NCBI RefSeq assembly: GCF_029543105.1
Contig: NZ_JARQXB010000001.1
Location: 186,001-250,000 of the forward strand
From: Stenotrophomonas sp. HITSZ_GD
GTDB taxonomy: Bacteria; Pseudomonadota; Gammaproteobacteria; Xanthomonadales; Xanthomonadaceae
Direction of reading: 5' to 3'
Length of the DNA: 64,000 nucleotides
Shown here: positions 27,414-35,136 of the stretch, piece by piece
How the letters are laid out: each line of letters opens with the position of its first letter
Position numbering within the stretch: position 1 is the stretch's first letter
Translations under genes and position numbers: made by a program
The notes under the pieces: model-generated
The model's database searches: none
Seen by the model: only the letters and a program-made list of their open reading frames with translations
What the model was told of the DNA's origin: nothing

Positions 27414-27905
27414 TCAGGCCTGTTCCCGCCGATAGGCGACTTCCCGCTCCACCGCGCGCGCCAGCCGGCGCCGCGCGATCCAGGCATCGAGGCTGGCGGC
27501 ACCCGGACCGGCCAGCAGCAGCCAGGTGAAGACCGCGACATAGAGCACCTCGTCCAGTTCGACGAACTCGTCCAGCGTGCTGATCTGCGGCAGCACGACC
27601 ACCGCCAGCGCGACCAGCATGTTGACGATCATCGGCACCATCACCAGGCGCGTGCCCAGCCCGACGATCATCAGCAAGCCGCCTACGAATTCCGTGCCGG
27701 CGCTGAGCGCCGCGTTGAAGGTCGGCCAGGGAATGCCCCACTCGACGAAGCGGCTGCTGAAAAATGCCAGGTTGTGCAGCTTGGCCCAGCCGGTCTCCAG
27801 CCAGAAATAGCCGAACACGCAACGCACCAGCAGCGGGCCGAACCAGGAAAGCGCATGGAGCCGCGCCAGCACGCGTTCGGGAAGCGGGAGAGGAATGGAG
27901 CGCAT
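27414..27905 (-). CDS. DoxX family membrane protein of the bufferin operon
   Basis: 163 residues with four predicted transmembrane helices (about 25-42, 62-84, 88-110, 125-140) and the DoxX pattern LVRCVFGYFWLETGWAKLHN, then GTEFVGGLLMIVGLGTRL. DoxX-like proteins are standard last genes of MNIO/bufferin clusters; their biochemical role there is not settled. It follows the BufC-like gene by 9 bp and ends at the shared terminator. Confidence 0.85.
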   Translation of the reverse strand: MRSIPLPLPERVLARLHALSWFGPLLVRCVFGYFWLETGWAKLHNLAFFSSRFVEWGIPWPTFNAALSAGTEFVGGLLMIVGLGTRLVMVPMIVNMLVALAVVVLPQISTLDEFVELDEVLYVAVFTWLLLAGPGAASLDAWIARRRLARAVEREVAYRREQA

Positions 27906-27914
27906 GGAGGAACC

Positions 27915-28703
27915 TCAGGTGGAATCGGAAGGGAAGAGAGCAGGCGCCGGTGGATCGGTGTGCACGGCGATGATGAGTCCATCGGCCAGCCAGCGCTTCA
28001 GCAGGCCGGCGGCGCGCAAGGCCGGTTGCGGGCCTGCCAGCTCACCGCACCAGTCCGCAAACCGGCCACCGGCGCTGACGCAGGCCAGCGCACGCGCTTC
28101 GTCGGCGGGCAACGCGCGCCAATGCACGTCCCAGTGCTGCCGCCACAACAACCAGGTCACGCGATGGCGGCGCCACCGCGCCGGTGCGTGTCCTTCGGCG
28201 ACCGCGGCGGCGCGATCCGGCGCGTTGCCGATATCGGCGTGCAGCCGCAACGCCGGGATGAGCTCCAGCCGCAGCGAAGGCCATGCCTCTGGCTGTAGCG
28301 TCCGCAGGGCGGCTTCGTCGCAGGGTAGGGCGTCGGCGGCGTCGAACAGCTCGCCTTGCGCCCATTCGAAACGCGCCAGTGCCACGCGGGCTTCGGGCTG
28401 GCCGGCGCCATGCAACCAGTCCGGCAGGCCGGCACCCAGCCATCGCACCGAAGGATGGCGGGAAGGGTGCGCGGACAGGTAGCCAGTACACAGCCGGTCG
28501 AACGCGTCGCCGCCAACGGCCTTGCGCAGCACCGGGTAGTCCTCGGCCAGCACCTGAAGCAGGCGCAGGCGGTAGGCATCGGCGTAGATGCGCAGGCGAT
28601 GCGCGCGGTCCACGTCACTCCCACCGGCAATGCGCGCGGCCATGCCTGGCGCGGCGTGCAGCAGCCACGCCTGCATCGCCGCCTGGGGGCTGGCGGCGTT
28701 CAT
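27915..28703 (-). CDS. BufC-like MNIO partner protein (DUF2063 N-terminal domain)
   Basis: 262 residues from the ATG at 28703, which overlaps the MNIO gene stop (ATGA). The N-terminal half (MQAWLLHAAPGM, then RLRIYADAYRLRLLQVLAEDYPVLRKAVGGDAFDRLCTGYLSAHPSRHPSVRWLGAGLPDWL) is the DUF2063 putative DNA-binding-like helical domain found in HvfC/BufC. The partner proteins help the MNIO enzyme recognise the precursor. The C-terminal part is less conserved and rich in Trp and His. Confidence 0.85.
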   Translation of the reverse strand: MNAASPQAAMQAWLLHAAPGMAARIAGGSDVDRAHRLRIYADAYRLRLLQVLAEDYPVLRKAVGGDAFDRLCTGYLSAHPSRHPSVRWLGAGLPDWLHGAGQPEARVALARFEWAQGELFDAADALPCDEAALRTLQPEAWPSLRLELIPALRLHADIGNAPDRAAAVAEGHAPARWRRHRVTWLLWRQHWDVHWRALPADEARALACVSAGGRFADWCGELAGPQPALRAAGLLKRWLADGLIIAVHTDPPAPALFPSDST

Positions 28704-29545
28704 GCCGCCCTCGCCGCTTGCAAGGCCGCAGTGGAAACGCGCCGCGCGATGTCCAGCTCGGCCACCAGCGTCTCCAATGGCGGGATGTCGTCGTCGCGCT
28801 CGATCATCGACGGGACCTCGCCGAAACGCTGCAGCGCATCGGCATAGAGCGCCCACACGGCATCGCATACCGGCGCATCGTGGGTATCCACCAGCAGGCC
28901 GCTTCCCAGTGCGTCCTCGGCATGGCCCGCCAGGTGGATCTGCGCCACCGCACCGGCCGGCAGGCGGCGAAGGAACGCGTGCGCGTCGAAGCCGTGATTG
29001 TGCGCGTTGACGTAGACGTTGTTCACGTCGAGCAAGAGCCCGCATCCCGACTCGGCCACGATGGCCGCCAGGAAGGACGCTTCGTCGAGCGTATCGTCCA
29101 CATGGCGAAAATAGCTGGACACGTTCTCCAGCAAAAATTGCTGGCCGAGCACGTCCTGCACCTGGCGGAGGCGCGCGGCGACGTGGCGCACGGTGTCCTC
29201 GTTCTGCGGCAATGGCAGCAGGTCGTGCATCTGCACGCCCTCGTGCCGCGTCCAGCACAGGTGGTCGGACAGGCGATGCGGGCGCACTCGCCGCGCCAGG
29301 GCCGACAGCGCGCGCAGGTAGTCGCGATCCAGCGGATCGCGCCCACCGATATCCAGCGATACGCCGTGCATCACCAGCGGGTAGCGCTCGGCAATGCGAT
29401 CGAGCATGTACAGCGGCCGGCCGCCGCGCACCATGTAGTTCTCGCTGATGATCTCCAGCCAGTCCACCTCGACCGGGCCGGCCAGCAGCGCGTCGTAATG
29501 CTGGGCACGCAGGCCCAGGCCGAAGCCTTTCAATGCAGCGGTCAT
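28700..29545 (-). CDS. BufB-like MNIO enzyme (DUF692), RiPP-modifying
   Basis: 281 residues from the ATG at 29545, with GGGAGGA 6 nt upstream; the open frame extends higher but overlaps the precursor gene. DUF692 TIM-barrel blocks: GFGLGLRAQHYDALL, WLEIISENYM, MHGVSLDIGG, DHLCWT, FLLENVSSYF, LLLDVNNVYVNAHNHGFD, QIHLAGHAED and MIERDDDIPP. His, Asp, Glu and Asn residues in these blocks bind a multinuclear iron centre. MNIO enzymes turn precursor cysteines into thiooxazole or oxazolone-thioamide groups. This is the catalytic core of the operon. Confidence 0.92.
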   Translation of the reverse strand: MTAALKGFGLGLRAQHYDALLAGPVEVDWLEIISENYMVRGGRPLYMLDRIAERYPLVMHGVSLDIGGRDPLDRDYLRALSALARRVRPHRLSDHLCWTRHEGVQMHDLLPLPQNEDTVRHVAARLRQVQDVLGQQFLLENVSSYFRHVDDTLDEASFLAAIVAESGCGLLLDVNNVYVNAHNHGFDAHAFLRRLPAGAVAQIHLAGHAEDALGSGLLVDTHDAPVCDAVWALYADALQRFGEVPSMIERDDDIPPLETLVAELDIARRVSTAALQAARAA

Positions 29546-29589
29546 GGGATCCTCCCCCGGCCCGCGCGTGCGGGCCGGGCCTGAGTGAA

Positions 29590-29889
29590 TCAGCTGCCCT
29601 GCTTCGCCGCGGCCTTGCCGTCGGCCTTGGGCATCTCGAACTTGCCGCCGTCGGCCTGGCACTTCTGCGCGGTCGCCTCGGTGAAACCCTGGCCCTTGCA
29701 AGCGTTCTGGCCCTTGCAGGCATTCGCCGCGCTCTTGCATGCGCCCTGGCCCTTGCAGGCGTTCACGCCCACACAGTGGCCGATCTTGGCGGTGCCTGCC
29801 GGCGCGGCGTGGGCCATGGGCGCGGCCGCAAACAGGGCGGCGGCGGCCACCGCCACGGACAGGCCGGAGAAAGTCTTCTGCACGTTCAT
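29590..29889 (-). CDS. Bufferin-type RiPP precursor (BufA-like), exported
   Basis: 99 residues. A clear Sec signal peptide (VAVAAAALFAAAPMAHA, cleavage near 28/29) precedes a small core with six cysteines at 39, 45, 51, 58, 64 and 77. Three ACKGQ and one ACKSA motif give a repeated Cys-x5/6-Cys spacing. The Lys-rich tail has no Cys. The position directly upstream of the MNIO gene and the composition match bufferin precursors, metal (copper)-sequestering periplasmic peptides whose cysteines are modified before export. It resembles the ACKGQ-type subgroup more than classic DUF2282; subgroup is uncertain. GAGG precedes the ATG. Confidence 0.88.
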   Translation of the reverse strand: MNVQKTFSGLSVAVAAAALFAAAPMAHAAPAGTAKIGHCVGVNACKGQGACKSAANACKGQNACKGQGFTEATAQKCQADGGKFEMPKADGKAAAKQGS

Positions 29890-29916
29890 CTGGAACCTCG
29901 GTGATCGATAAAGGGG

Positions 29917-29938
29917 CGCGCCTCGGGGCGGAGGCGCG
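29917..29938 (-). promoter_or_regulatory. Stem-loop in the bufA-like leader region
   Basis: CGCGCCTC, 6 nt, GAGGCGCG: perfect 8-bp arms, 27 bp upstream of the precursor ATG. It could be a leader RNA hairpin or an operator; no known riboswitch pattern is seen. Confidence 0.35.
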
Positions 29939-30057
29939 TCGCCATTGCACCCGAGCGCAGGCTGGGCTTCTGTGGCCGTGCGTCCGGGTGATATGACCGA
30001 TCGTCCGGGCGGGCGGCCGTCATGCCCGGTGGATGCTTTTGACCTACCATCGGCCGC

Positions 30058-30960
30058 ATGGAACTGCCGCCGTCCAACCACGCGTCGCCTTCGGACACCG
30101 TCCTCGAAACGGTGCTGGGCGCGTATCGCATGCGCGTGGAGATCATGGCCGACGTGCACTACTGCGGCACGTGGCTCGATGAAGAGCCTTCCACCCGCTT
30201 CGGGCAGTTCCACCTCGTCACCGAAGGACGGTGCTGGGTGGCCGGCGAGGCGATGGACGCGCCGGTGCCGCTGGAGGCGGGCGACCTGATCGTGTTTCCC
30301 GGCGGCATCCGCCACCAGCTGCAATCCTCGGCGAATCCGCGCGATGAAGACGCCGCGCGCGCACCGGATACCTGGATGCTCTGTGGCGAGCTGGAGTTCA
30401 TCACCGGCAGCCACAACCCGATTTTTCAGGCGTTGCCCACCTGGTTCGTCATCCGCGCCGCCGACAGCAGCGCCGGTTTCCGCGAACTGGCGGAGATGCT
30501 GGCCATCGCCAGCCGCGACCGGGGCTGGGGCAGGCGCCTGATCCAGAACAAGCTGGCCGATTCGCTGTTCACCATGGCCATCTGCGAGTATGTGCGCCGC
30601 GCCGCGCAACCGCAGGGGCTGCTGGCGGCGCTGGCCGACGCGCGTCTGTCGCGCGTGCTGGCCGAGGTACACCACCAGCCGGGCCAGGAATGGACGCTGG
30701 CTACCATGGCGCAGTTGGCTGGCATGTCGCGCACCGCGTTCTCCGAGCTGTTCACCGCCACGGTGGGCATGCCGCCGATCCAATACCTGGCGCACTGGCG
30801 AGCCACTGAGGCTCGCCGCCTGCTGCGCAACCGCCGTTTCTCGGTCGCCCGGGTGGCCGAGATGCTCGGCTACAGCAGCGAGGCGGCCTTCAGGCGATTC
30901 TTCAAGCGGCTGGAGGGCGTGGGCCCGGGCAAGGTGCGCGGCGGGCACGACGCCGGCTGA
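30058..30960 (+). CDS. AraC-family transcriptional regulator with cupin sensor domain
   Basis: 300 residues. The N-terminal half is a cupin_6-type sensor (FGQFHLVTEGRCWVAGEA, then LEAGDLIVFPGGIRHQL). The C-terminal 100 residues hold two helix-turn-helix units, WTLATMAQLAGMSRTAFSELFTATVG and FSVARVAEMLGYSSEAAFRRFFKR. It is divergent from the bufferin operon across 168 bp, so it is a candidate regulator of that operon, which is inference. Bufferin clusters elsewhere often carry an ECF sigma factor instead. No such gene is present here. Confidence 0.88.
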   Translation: MELPPSNHASPSDTVLETVLGAYRMRVEIMADVHYCGTWLDEEPSTRFGQFHLVTEGRCWVAGEAMDAPVPLEAGDLIVFPGGIRHQLQSSANPRDEDAARAPDTWMLCGELEFITGSHNPIFQALPTWFVIRAADSSAGFRELAEMLAIASRDRGWGRRLIQNKLADSLFTMAICEYVRRAAQPQGLLAALADARLSRVLAEVHHQPGQEWTLATMAQLAGMSRTAFSELFTATVGMPPIQYLAHWRATEARRLLRNRRFSVARVAEMLGYSSEAAFRRFFKRLEGVGPGKVRGGHDAG

Positions 30961-31039
30961 ACCTGCCGCCGCCTGGCCCCCTCGCCCCTTCGCGGGCAAC
31001 CGGTATGCTGCGCGTCTTTCCCGAATCCGCGCCCGTTCG

Positions 31040-32077
31040 ATGACCGCCCGACGCCTCTTGCCGCTCGCCTTCCTCGCCCTGCTTGCCGGCTGCGGAAGCG
31101 GCCAGTCCGTGCGCTCGGCCCCGCCCGCCAGCGTGCCGCCGTCCACTGCCGATCACCCGATGCCGCCCGTGCGCATCGGCGTGGCGCTCGGCGGCGGCGC
31201 GGCCAAGGGCTTCGCGCACATCGGCGTGATCAAGATGCTGGAAGCCAATGGGTTCGAGCCGGTGGTGGTGTCGGGCACCAGCGCCGGCAGTGTCGTCGGC
31301 GCGCTTTACGCCAGCGGCATGGACGCATTCCAGATGCAGGAGAAGGCCGTGGCGCTGGACCAGACCAGCATCCGCGACGTGCGCCTGTTCTCCGGCGGGC
31401 TCGTCCAGGGGCAGAAGCTGCAGGAGTACGTCAACCAACAACTCGGCAACAAGCCGATCGAACGCCTGAAGAAGCCATTCGCCGCGGTGGCCACCCGGCT
31501 GGAGGATGGCGAGCGAACGGTCTTCGTCCGCGGCAATGCGGGGCAGGCGGTGCGCGCGTCCAGCAGCATCCCCGGCGTGTTCGAACCGGTGACCATCGGC
31601 CAGTACCACTACGTCGACGGCGGCGTGGTCAGCCCGGTACCGGTCGACGCGGCGCGCGAGCTGGGCGCCGAGTTCGTCGTGGCGGTGGATATTTCCAGCA
31701 AGGCCAGCGGCAAGAACCCCGGCGATTTGCTGGGTACGGTCAACCAGTCGATCTCCATCATGGGCCAGCGCCTGGGCGAGGCCGAGCTGAAGCGGGCGGA
31801 CGTGGTGATCCGCCCGAAGGTCAACGATATCGGCGCGGCGGATTTCAACCAGCGCAACGCCGCCATCCTCGAGGGTGAGCGCGCCGCGATGGCGGCCATG
31901 CCGCAGATCCGCGCCAAGGTCGCGCAGCTGCAACAGCAGCGCGCGGCCGCCGCGAGTGCGGCCGCGCGCGAAGCCCGGCAGGCCGCGGAGAAGGCGCGCC
32001 AGGCATGCCTGGACAAGCGCTCGCGCTGGGAAAAGCTGCGCGGCAACGAGGAAGCGTGCGCCGCGCCGGCGCGGTAA
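31040..32077 (+). CDS. Patatin-like phospholipase lipoprotein
   Basis: 345 residues from the ATG at 31040. Lipobox LAGC (Cys18). Patatin motifs: GGGAAKGFAHIG (51-62, oxyanion), nucleophile GTSAGS (Ser81), and DGG (Asp193) in YVDGGVVSPVP. A C-terminal coiled, Ala/Arg-rich tail (about 285-345) follows the domain. It acts as a Ser-Asp dyad lipid acyl hydrolase of the RssA/YchK group, tethered to a membrane in the envelope. Confidence 0.9.
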   Translation: MTARRLLPLAFLALLAGCGSGQSVRSAPPASVPPSTADHPMPPVRIGVALGGGAAKGFAHIGVIKMLEANGFEPVVVSGTSAGSVVGALYASGMDAFQMQEKAVALDQTSIRDVRLFSGGLVQGQKLQEYVNQQLGNKPIERLKKPFAAVATRLEDGERTVFVRGNAGQAVRASSSIPGVFEPVTIGQYHYVDGGVVSPVPVDAARELGAEFVVAVDISSKASGKNPGDLLGTVNQSISIMGQRLGEAELKRADVVIRPKVNDIGAADFNQRNAAILEGERAAMAAMPQIRAKVAQLQQQRAAAASAAAREARQAAEKARQACLDKRSRWEKLRGNEEACAAPAR

Positions 32078-32118
32078 CCGGCGTCGAGGGCCAGGCCGCT
32101 CCGGCGAAGCCCTGGAAC

Positions 32119-32146
32119 GCCCGCGCGGCGATCTCGCCACGCGGGC
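32119..32146. terminator. Hairpin between patatin and siderophore receptor genes
   Basis: GCCCGCG with inner GGCG pairs with CGCC and CGCGGGC around ATCT. It lies between two convergent stops; terminator role inferred. Confidence 0.5.
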
Positions 32147-32152
32147 ACCGGC

Positions 32153-34339
32153 TCAGTACTTCCAGCGCAGCGTGAAGGCCACGAAGCGCGGCTCGCCGTA
32201 GTTGTTGTAGTCCAGGTTCGCCCAGTACTTCTCGTCGAAGGCATTGCGCACGGCGAGCGTGGCGGTCCACTGGTCGGTGATGCGGTAGTTCGCGTTGATG
32301 CTCACCAGCGCATAGGCGTCCTGCTTCACCGTCACCGGGCCGTAGACCGGGTTCTGGATGTTGAAACCTTCCACCTCGCTCTGCCACATCACGTTCGCGC
32401 CCAGGCTCAGACGCTCCCATGCACCGGGCAGCGTGTACTGGGTGGAGAACTGCACGGTGTGGGTCGGCAGGTTCGCGTAGATCAGGTCGGTGGAGGCGCG
32501 CGTCACCTTCGCGCGCGTATAACCGGCGTTGACGCGCCAGCCCGGCAGCACATCGGCGCCAATCTCCGCTTCCCAACCCTTGCTCTTGGTGCCATCCACG
32601 CCGACATACGCCGAGCTGCCGTCCGGCAGCGAGCCCTGCGGCACGCTGGTGTCGAGCATCGCGTAGTTGTCCTGGCGGGCCTCGAACACCGCGGCGTTGG
32701 TGGTGATGCGGCCGTCGAGGAAGGCGGCCTTCAGGCCCACCTCGCGGTTACTGCCCTGCACCGGGTCGAGCAGGTTGTCGTTCTTGTCCTTGTAGTTCTG
32801 CGGATTGAAGATCTCGGTATAGCTGGCGTAGACCGAGACGTCCGGCACGATGTCGTACATCAGGCCGACATAGGGCGTGACCTCGTCCTTCACCTTGTAG
32901 GCGCCGGTCGTGGTGGTGTAGTTGCCGGCGGTATTGAAGTTGTGGGTGCGCGTGCTCCAGTTGCTCAGGCGCGCACCGGCGATCAGCGACAGCGGATCGG
33001 CCAGGCGCAGGCGCGTGGAGGCATAGATGCCGCTCTGCGTCGTGCGCGCCTGGCGCCAGGCACCGTTGCGCGCGAAGGTCGGCGCGGAGATGTCGCCGTC
33101 CCACGCGTACAGGTTCGGAATGTAGTAGCAGCGGCCGAGCGGGCAGGTCGTCCAATCGGACGGCCAGGTGGTCACAACGGTCGGGGTGATGGTTTCCAGG
33201 TCCTGCCAGCTGCCACCGACGACCACGTCATGCTCGCGGCCGAACGCGGTGAACTTGCCACTCAGGTAGGCATCGACGGCATCGCGCGTATCGTGGGTCT
33301 GGCCGATGCCGGTTTGCAGGTAGATGCCGCTGCCGGTCTCACGGTTCGGGAAGCCGCTACCGTAGACGCGCACGCTGGTGACGTCGCCTTCGGTGCGCGC
33401 GTAGTTGACCTTCAGGTTCCAGTGCTCGCCGAAGTGCTGTTCCAATTGCGCATAGGCAGTATGGGTATTGCGCTGCCAGCGCGCCCAGTTCGGGGCCATG
33501 TTGGTCGAGCGCGGCAGGTCCGCGTTGCTGCCGTCGCTGAAGAAGAACGGCACCGTGCCCCAGGTCGAGCCGACCGGGTTGTTGTCCTGCATCTGGTAGC
33601 CGACGGTCAGCGTGGTGGAATCGGTAAGGTCGCCTTCCAGCACCGCCATCGCCGCGGACTTCTGCTCGTGGTAGCGGTCGTAGTAGTAGTCGCGATCCTC
33701 ATACGCGGCCACCGCACGCGCGCGGAAGCGGCCATCGGCCGTCAGCGGTGCGTTGACGTCCGCCTGCATGCGGCGGTAATCCCAGCGGCCCACGGTGGCC
33801 GAGAACGAGGCATCGAAATCCTTGCCGGGGCGCTTGCGGAACATGTTCACCATGGCCGACGGCACGCCGGTACCGCTCAGCAGGCCGTTGGCGCCGCGGA
33901 TGACCTCGATGCGGTCGTAGAAGGCGGTGTCGTATTCCTGGTTGGTGTTGCCGCTGTAGGTGGGCAGGCCATCGACCTGGAAATCGGTGATCTGGAAGCC
34001 GCGCGCGTAGTACAGCGGACGCTGGGTGTCGTAGAAGGACACGTTGACGCCAACGGTGTTGCGCATCACCTCGTCGATGTCGAACAGCGATTGTTCCTGC
34101 AGCTGCTGCACGCCGATCACGCTGATCGATTGCGGCGTCTCGCGTACGCTGATCGGCAGGCGGGTCGTGCTGGACGGGTCGCGCTCCTGGCGCTCGCCGC
34201 TCACGGTGACGCGGTCGAGCGTCTTGGCATCGCTGCTGGCGGCATCGGCGGCGTACGCCGGCAGGGCGGACATGCCGAGCGCGGCCGCCAAGGCGAGCAC
34301 GAGCGGGCGTCGGGATGAGGGGGAGACAGCAATGGACAT
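32153..34339 (-). CDS. TonB-dependent siderophore receptor (FpvA/FhuE type)
   Basis: 728 residues with signal peptide (PLVLALAAALGMSALPAYA). TonB-box region TLDRVTVSG; plug pattern LPISVRETPQSISVIGVQQLQEQ, then YYARGFQITDFQVDGLP, then RIEVIRGANGLLSGTGVPSAMVNMFRKRP is the TIGR01783 siderophore-receptor type. The barrel ends in FTLRWKY. It is predicted to import a ferric hydroxamate, pyoverdine-like or coprogen-like complex. A probable Fur box lies 155 bp upstream. No siderophore synthesis genes are adjacent, so it may take foreign siderophores. Confidence 0.92.
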   Translation of the reverse strand: MSIAVSPSSRRPLVLALAAALGMSALPAYAADAASSDAKTLDRVTVSGERQERDPSSTTRLPISVRETPQSISVIGVQQLQEQSLFDIDEVMRNTVGVNVSFYDTQRPLYYARGFQITDFQVDGLPTYSGNTNQEYDTAFYDRIEVIRGANGLLSGTGVPSAMVNMFRKRPGKDFDASFSATVGRWDYRRMQADVNAPLTADGRFRARAVAAYEDRDYYYDRYHEQKSAAMAVLEGDLTDSTTLTVGYQMQDNNPVGSTWGTVPFFFSDGSNADLPRSTNMAPNWARWQRNTHTAYAQLEQHFGEHWNLKVNYARTEGDVTSVRVYGSGFPNRETGSGIYLQTGIGQTHDTRDAVDAYLSGKFTAFGREHDVVVGGSWQDLETITPTVVTTWPSDWTTCPLGRCYYIPNLYAWDGDISAPTFARNGAWRQARTTQSGIYASTRLRLADPLSLIAGARLSNWSTRTHNFNTAGNYTTTTGAYKVKDEVTPYVGLMYDIVPDVSVYASYTEIFNPQNYKDKNDNLLDPVQGSNREVGLKAAFLDGRITTNAAVFEARQDNYAMLDTSVPQGSLPDGSSAYVGVDGTKSKGWEAEIGADVLPGWRVNAGYTRAKVTRASTDLIYANLPTHTVQFSTQYTLPGAWERLSLGANVMWQSEVEGFNIQNPVYGPVTVKQDAYALVSINANYRITDQWTATLAVRNAFDEKYWANLDYNNYGEPRFVAFTLRWKY

Positions 34340-34494
34340 GACGACCTCGGATCAATGAAAAGGACGATCCGGAAAGCCGCGCGCGCCACGGGACGGGGAC
34401 AACACGCCAGCTAACGTGCTTCCAGCTTTCCGGCAGAAGGGGTTGGCTGGCCGCGGGCGGCTGGCGGGATGCCGGTCAAAGGCATCGAAGGCGT

Positions 34495-34513
34495 GCAAAT
34501 GTAAATTATTCGC
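34495..34513 (-). promoter_or_regulatory. Probable Fur box upstream of the siderophore receptor
   Basis: GCAAATGTAAATTATTCGC matches 12 of 19 positions of the Fur consensus GATAATGATAATCATTATC, including AATG, AAT and ATT blocks. It is a rare AT-rich patch in this DNA. Iron repression of the receptor is inferred. Confidence 0.5.
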
Positions 34514-34538
34514 AAATCCGCGGCAAGGCCGCGACCGA

Positions 34539-35012
34539 TCAGCGCAGCGGCAAGCCGTGCCGTTCCTTGACCGTCCGCAGCACGAAACTCGAATTGACGT
34601 CGCCCACGCCGCTCGCATTGAGCAGGCGATCAAGCAGGAAATGCGAGAAGTGCTCGAGGTCGCGCACGATCACGTGCAGCAGGTAGTCCATGTCGCCCGT
34701 CAGCGCGTGGCAGGTCACTACTTCGTCCCACTCCTGCACGCTGTCGGCGAAGTGCGCCACGCTCTCCTGCCCGTGCTTCTGCAACTGCACGCGCACGAAC
34801 GCCTGAAGGCCGAGGCCCAGGGCGCGGGGGTCCAGCCGTGCCCCGTACCCGCTGATGACCCCCGCCGCCTCCAGACGCTGCACGCGGCGCAGGCACGCGG
34901 AAGGCGAAAGGTTCACCTGCGCGGCCAGTTCCGAATTGGGCAGGCGCCCCTGCTGCTGAAGCAGTGCCAGCAAGCGAACATCCGTGCGGTCCAGGGCGAC
35001 GGATTCGGTCAT
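34539..35012 (-). CDS. Lrp/AsnC-family transcriptional regulator
   Basis: 157 residues: winged helix (LDRTDVRLLALLQQQGRLPNSELAAQVNLSPSACLRRVQRLEAAGVI, 8-54) and RAM/AsnC ligand domain (about 66-145, VRVQLQKHGQ, then CHALTGDMDYLLHVIV). It is divergent from phhA. By analogy with proteobacterial neighbours it probably activates phhA in response to phenylalanine or another amino acid; the ligand is inferred. Clustered palindromes lie in the shared upstream region, one of them beginning 2 bp upstream of its own ATG. Confidence 0.9.
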   Translation of the reverse strand: MTESVALDRTDVRLLALLQQQGRLPNSELAAQVNLSPSACLRRVQRLEAAGVISGYGARLDPRALGLGLQAFVRVQLQKHGQESVAHFADSVQEWDEVVTCHALTGDMDYLLHVIVRDLEHFSHFLLDRLLNASGVGDVNSSFVLRTVKERHGLPLR

Positions 35013-35013
35013 T

Positions 35014-35090
35014 TGTTGCCTCGCAACATTCGTGGACGCAACAAGATTGCGTCATCCAGGGGTTTCAGCGCAACTTTGCAACCCTGTTGC
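35014..35090. promoter_or_regulatory. Cluster of GCAA/TTGC palindromes between the Lrp regulator and phhA
   Basis: Within 77 bp: TGTTGC-CTC-GCAACA (35014-35028), GACGCAA-CAAGA-TTGCGTC (35035-35053), a short GCAA-CT-TTGC (35070-35079) and GCAAC-CCT-GTTGC (35078-35090). Lrp/AsnC proteins bind multiple spaced semi-palindromes, so these are probable sites of the divergent regulator. Confidence 0.6.
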
Positions 35091-35136
35091 GCACGGCCAT
35101 CGATACGATGCCGGCAGACCCCCGCGAGGTTTGCCC

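Noticed and set aside
30590-31039. Upstream extension of the patatin frame into the AraC gene
   Set aside because: The lipoprotein signal at 31040 marks the real start; the upstream text is a frame shadow of the AraC gene.
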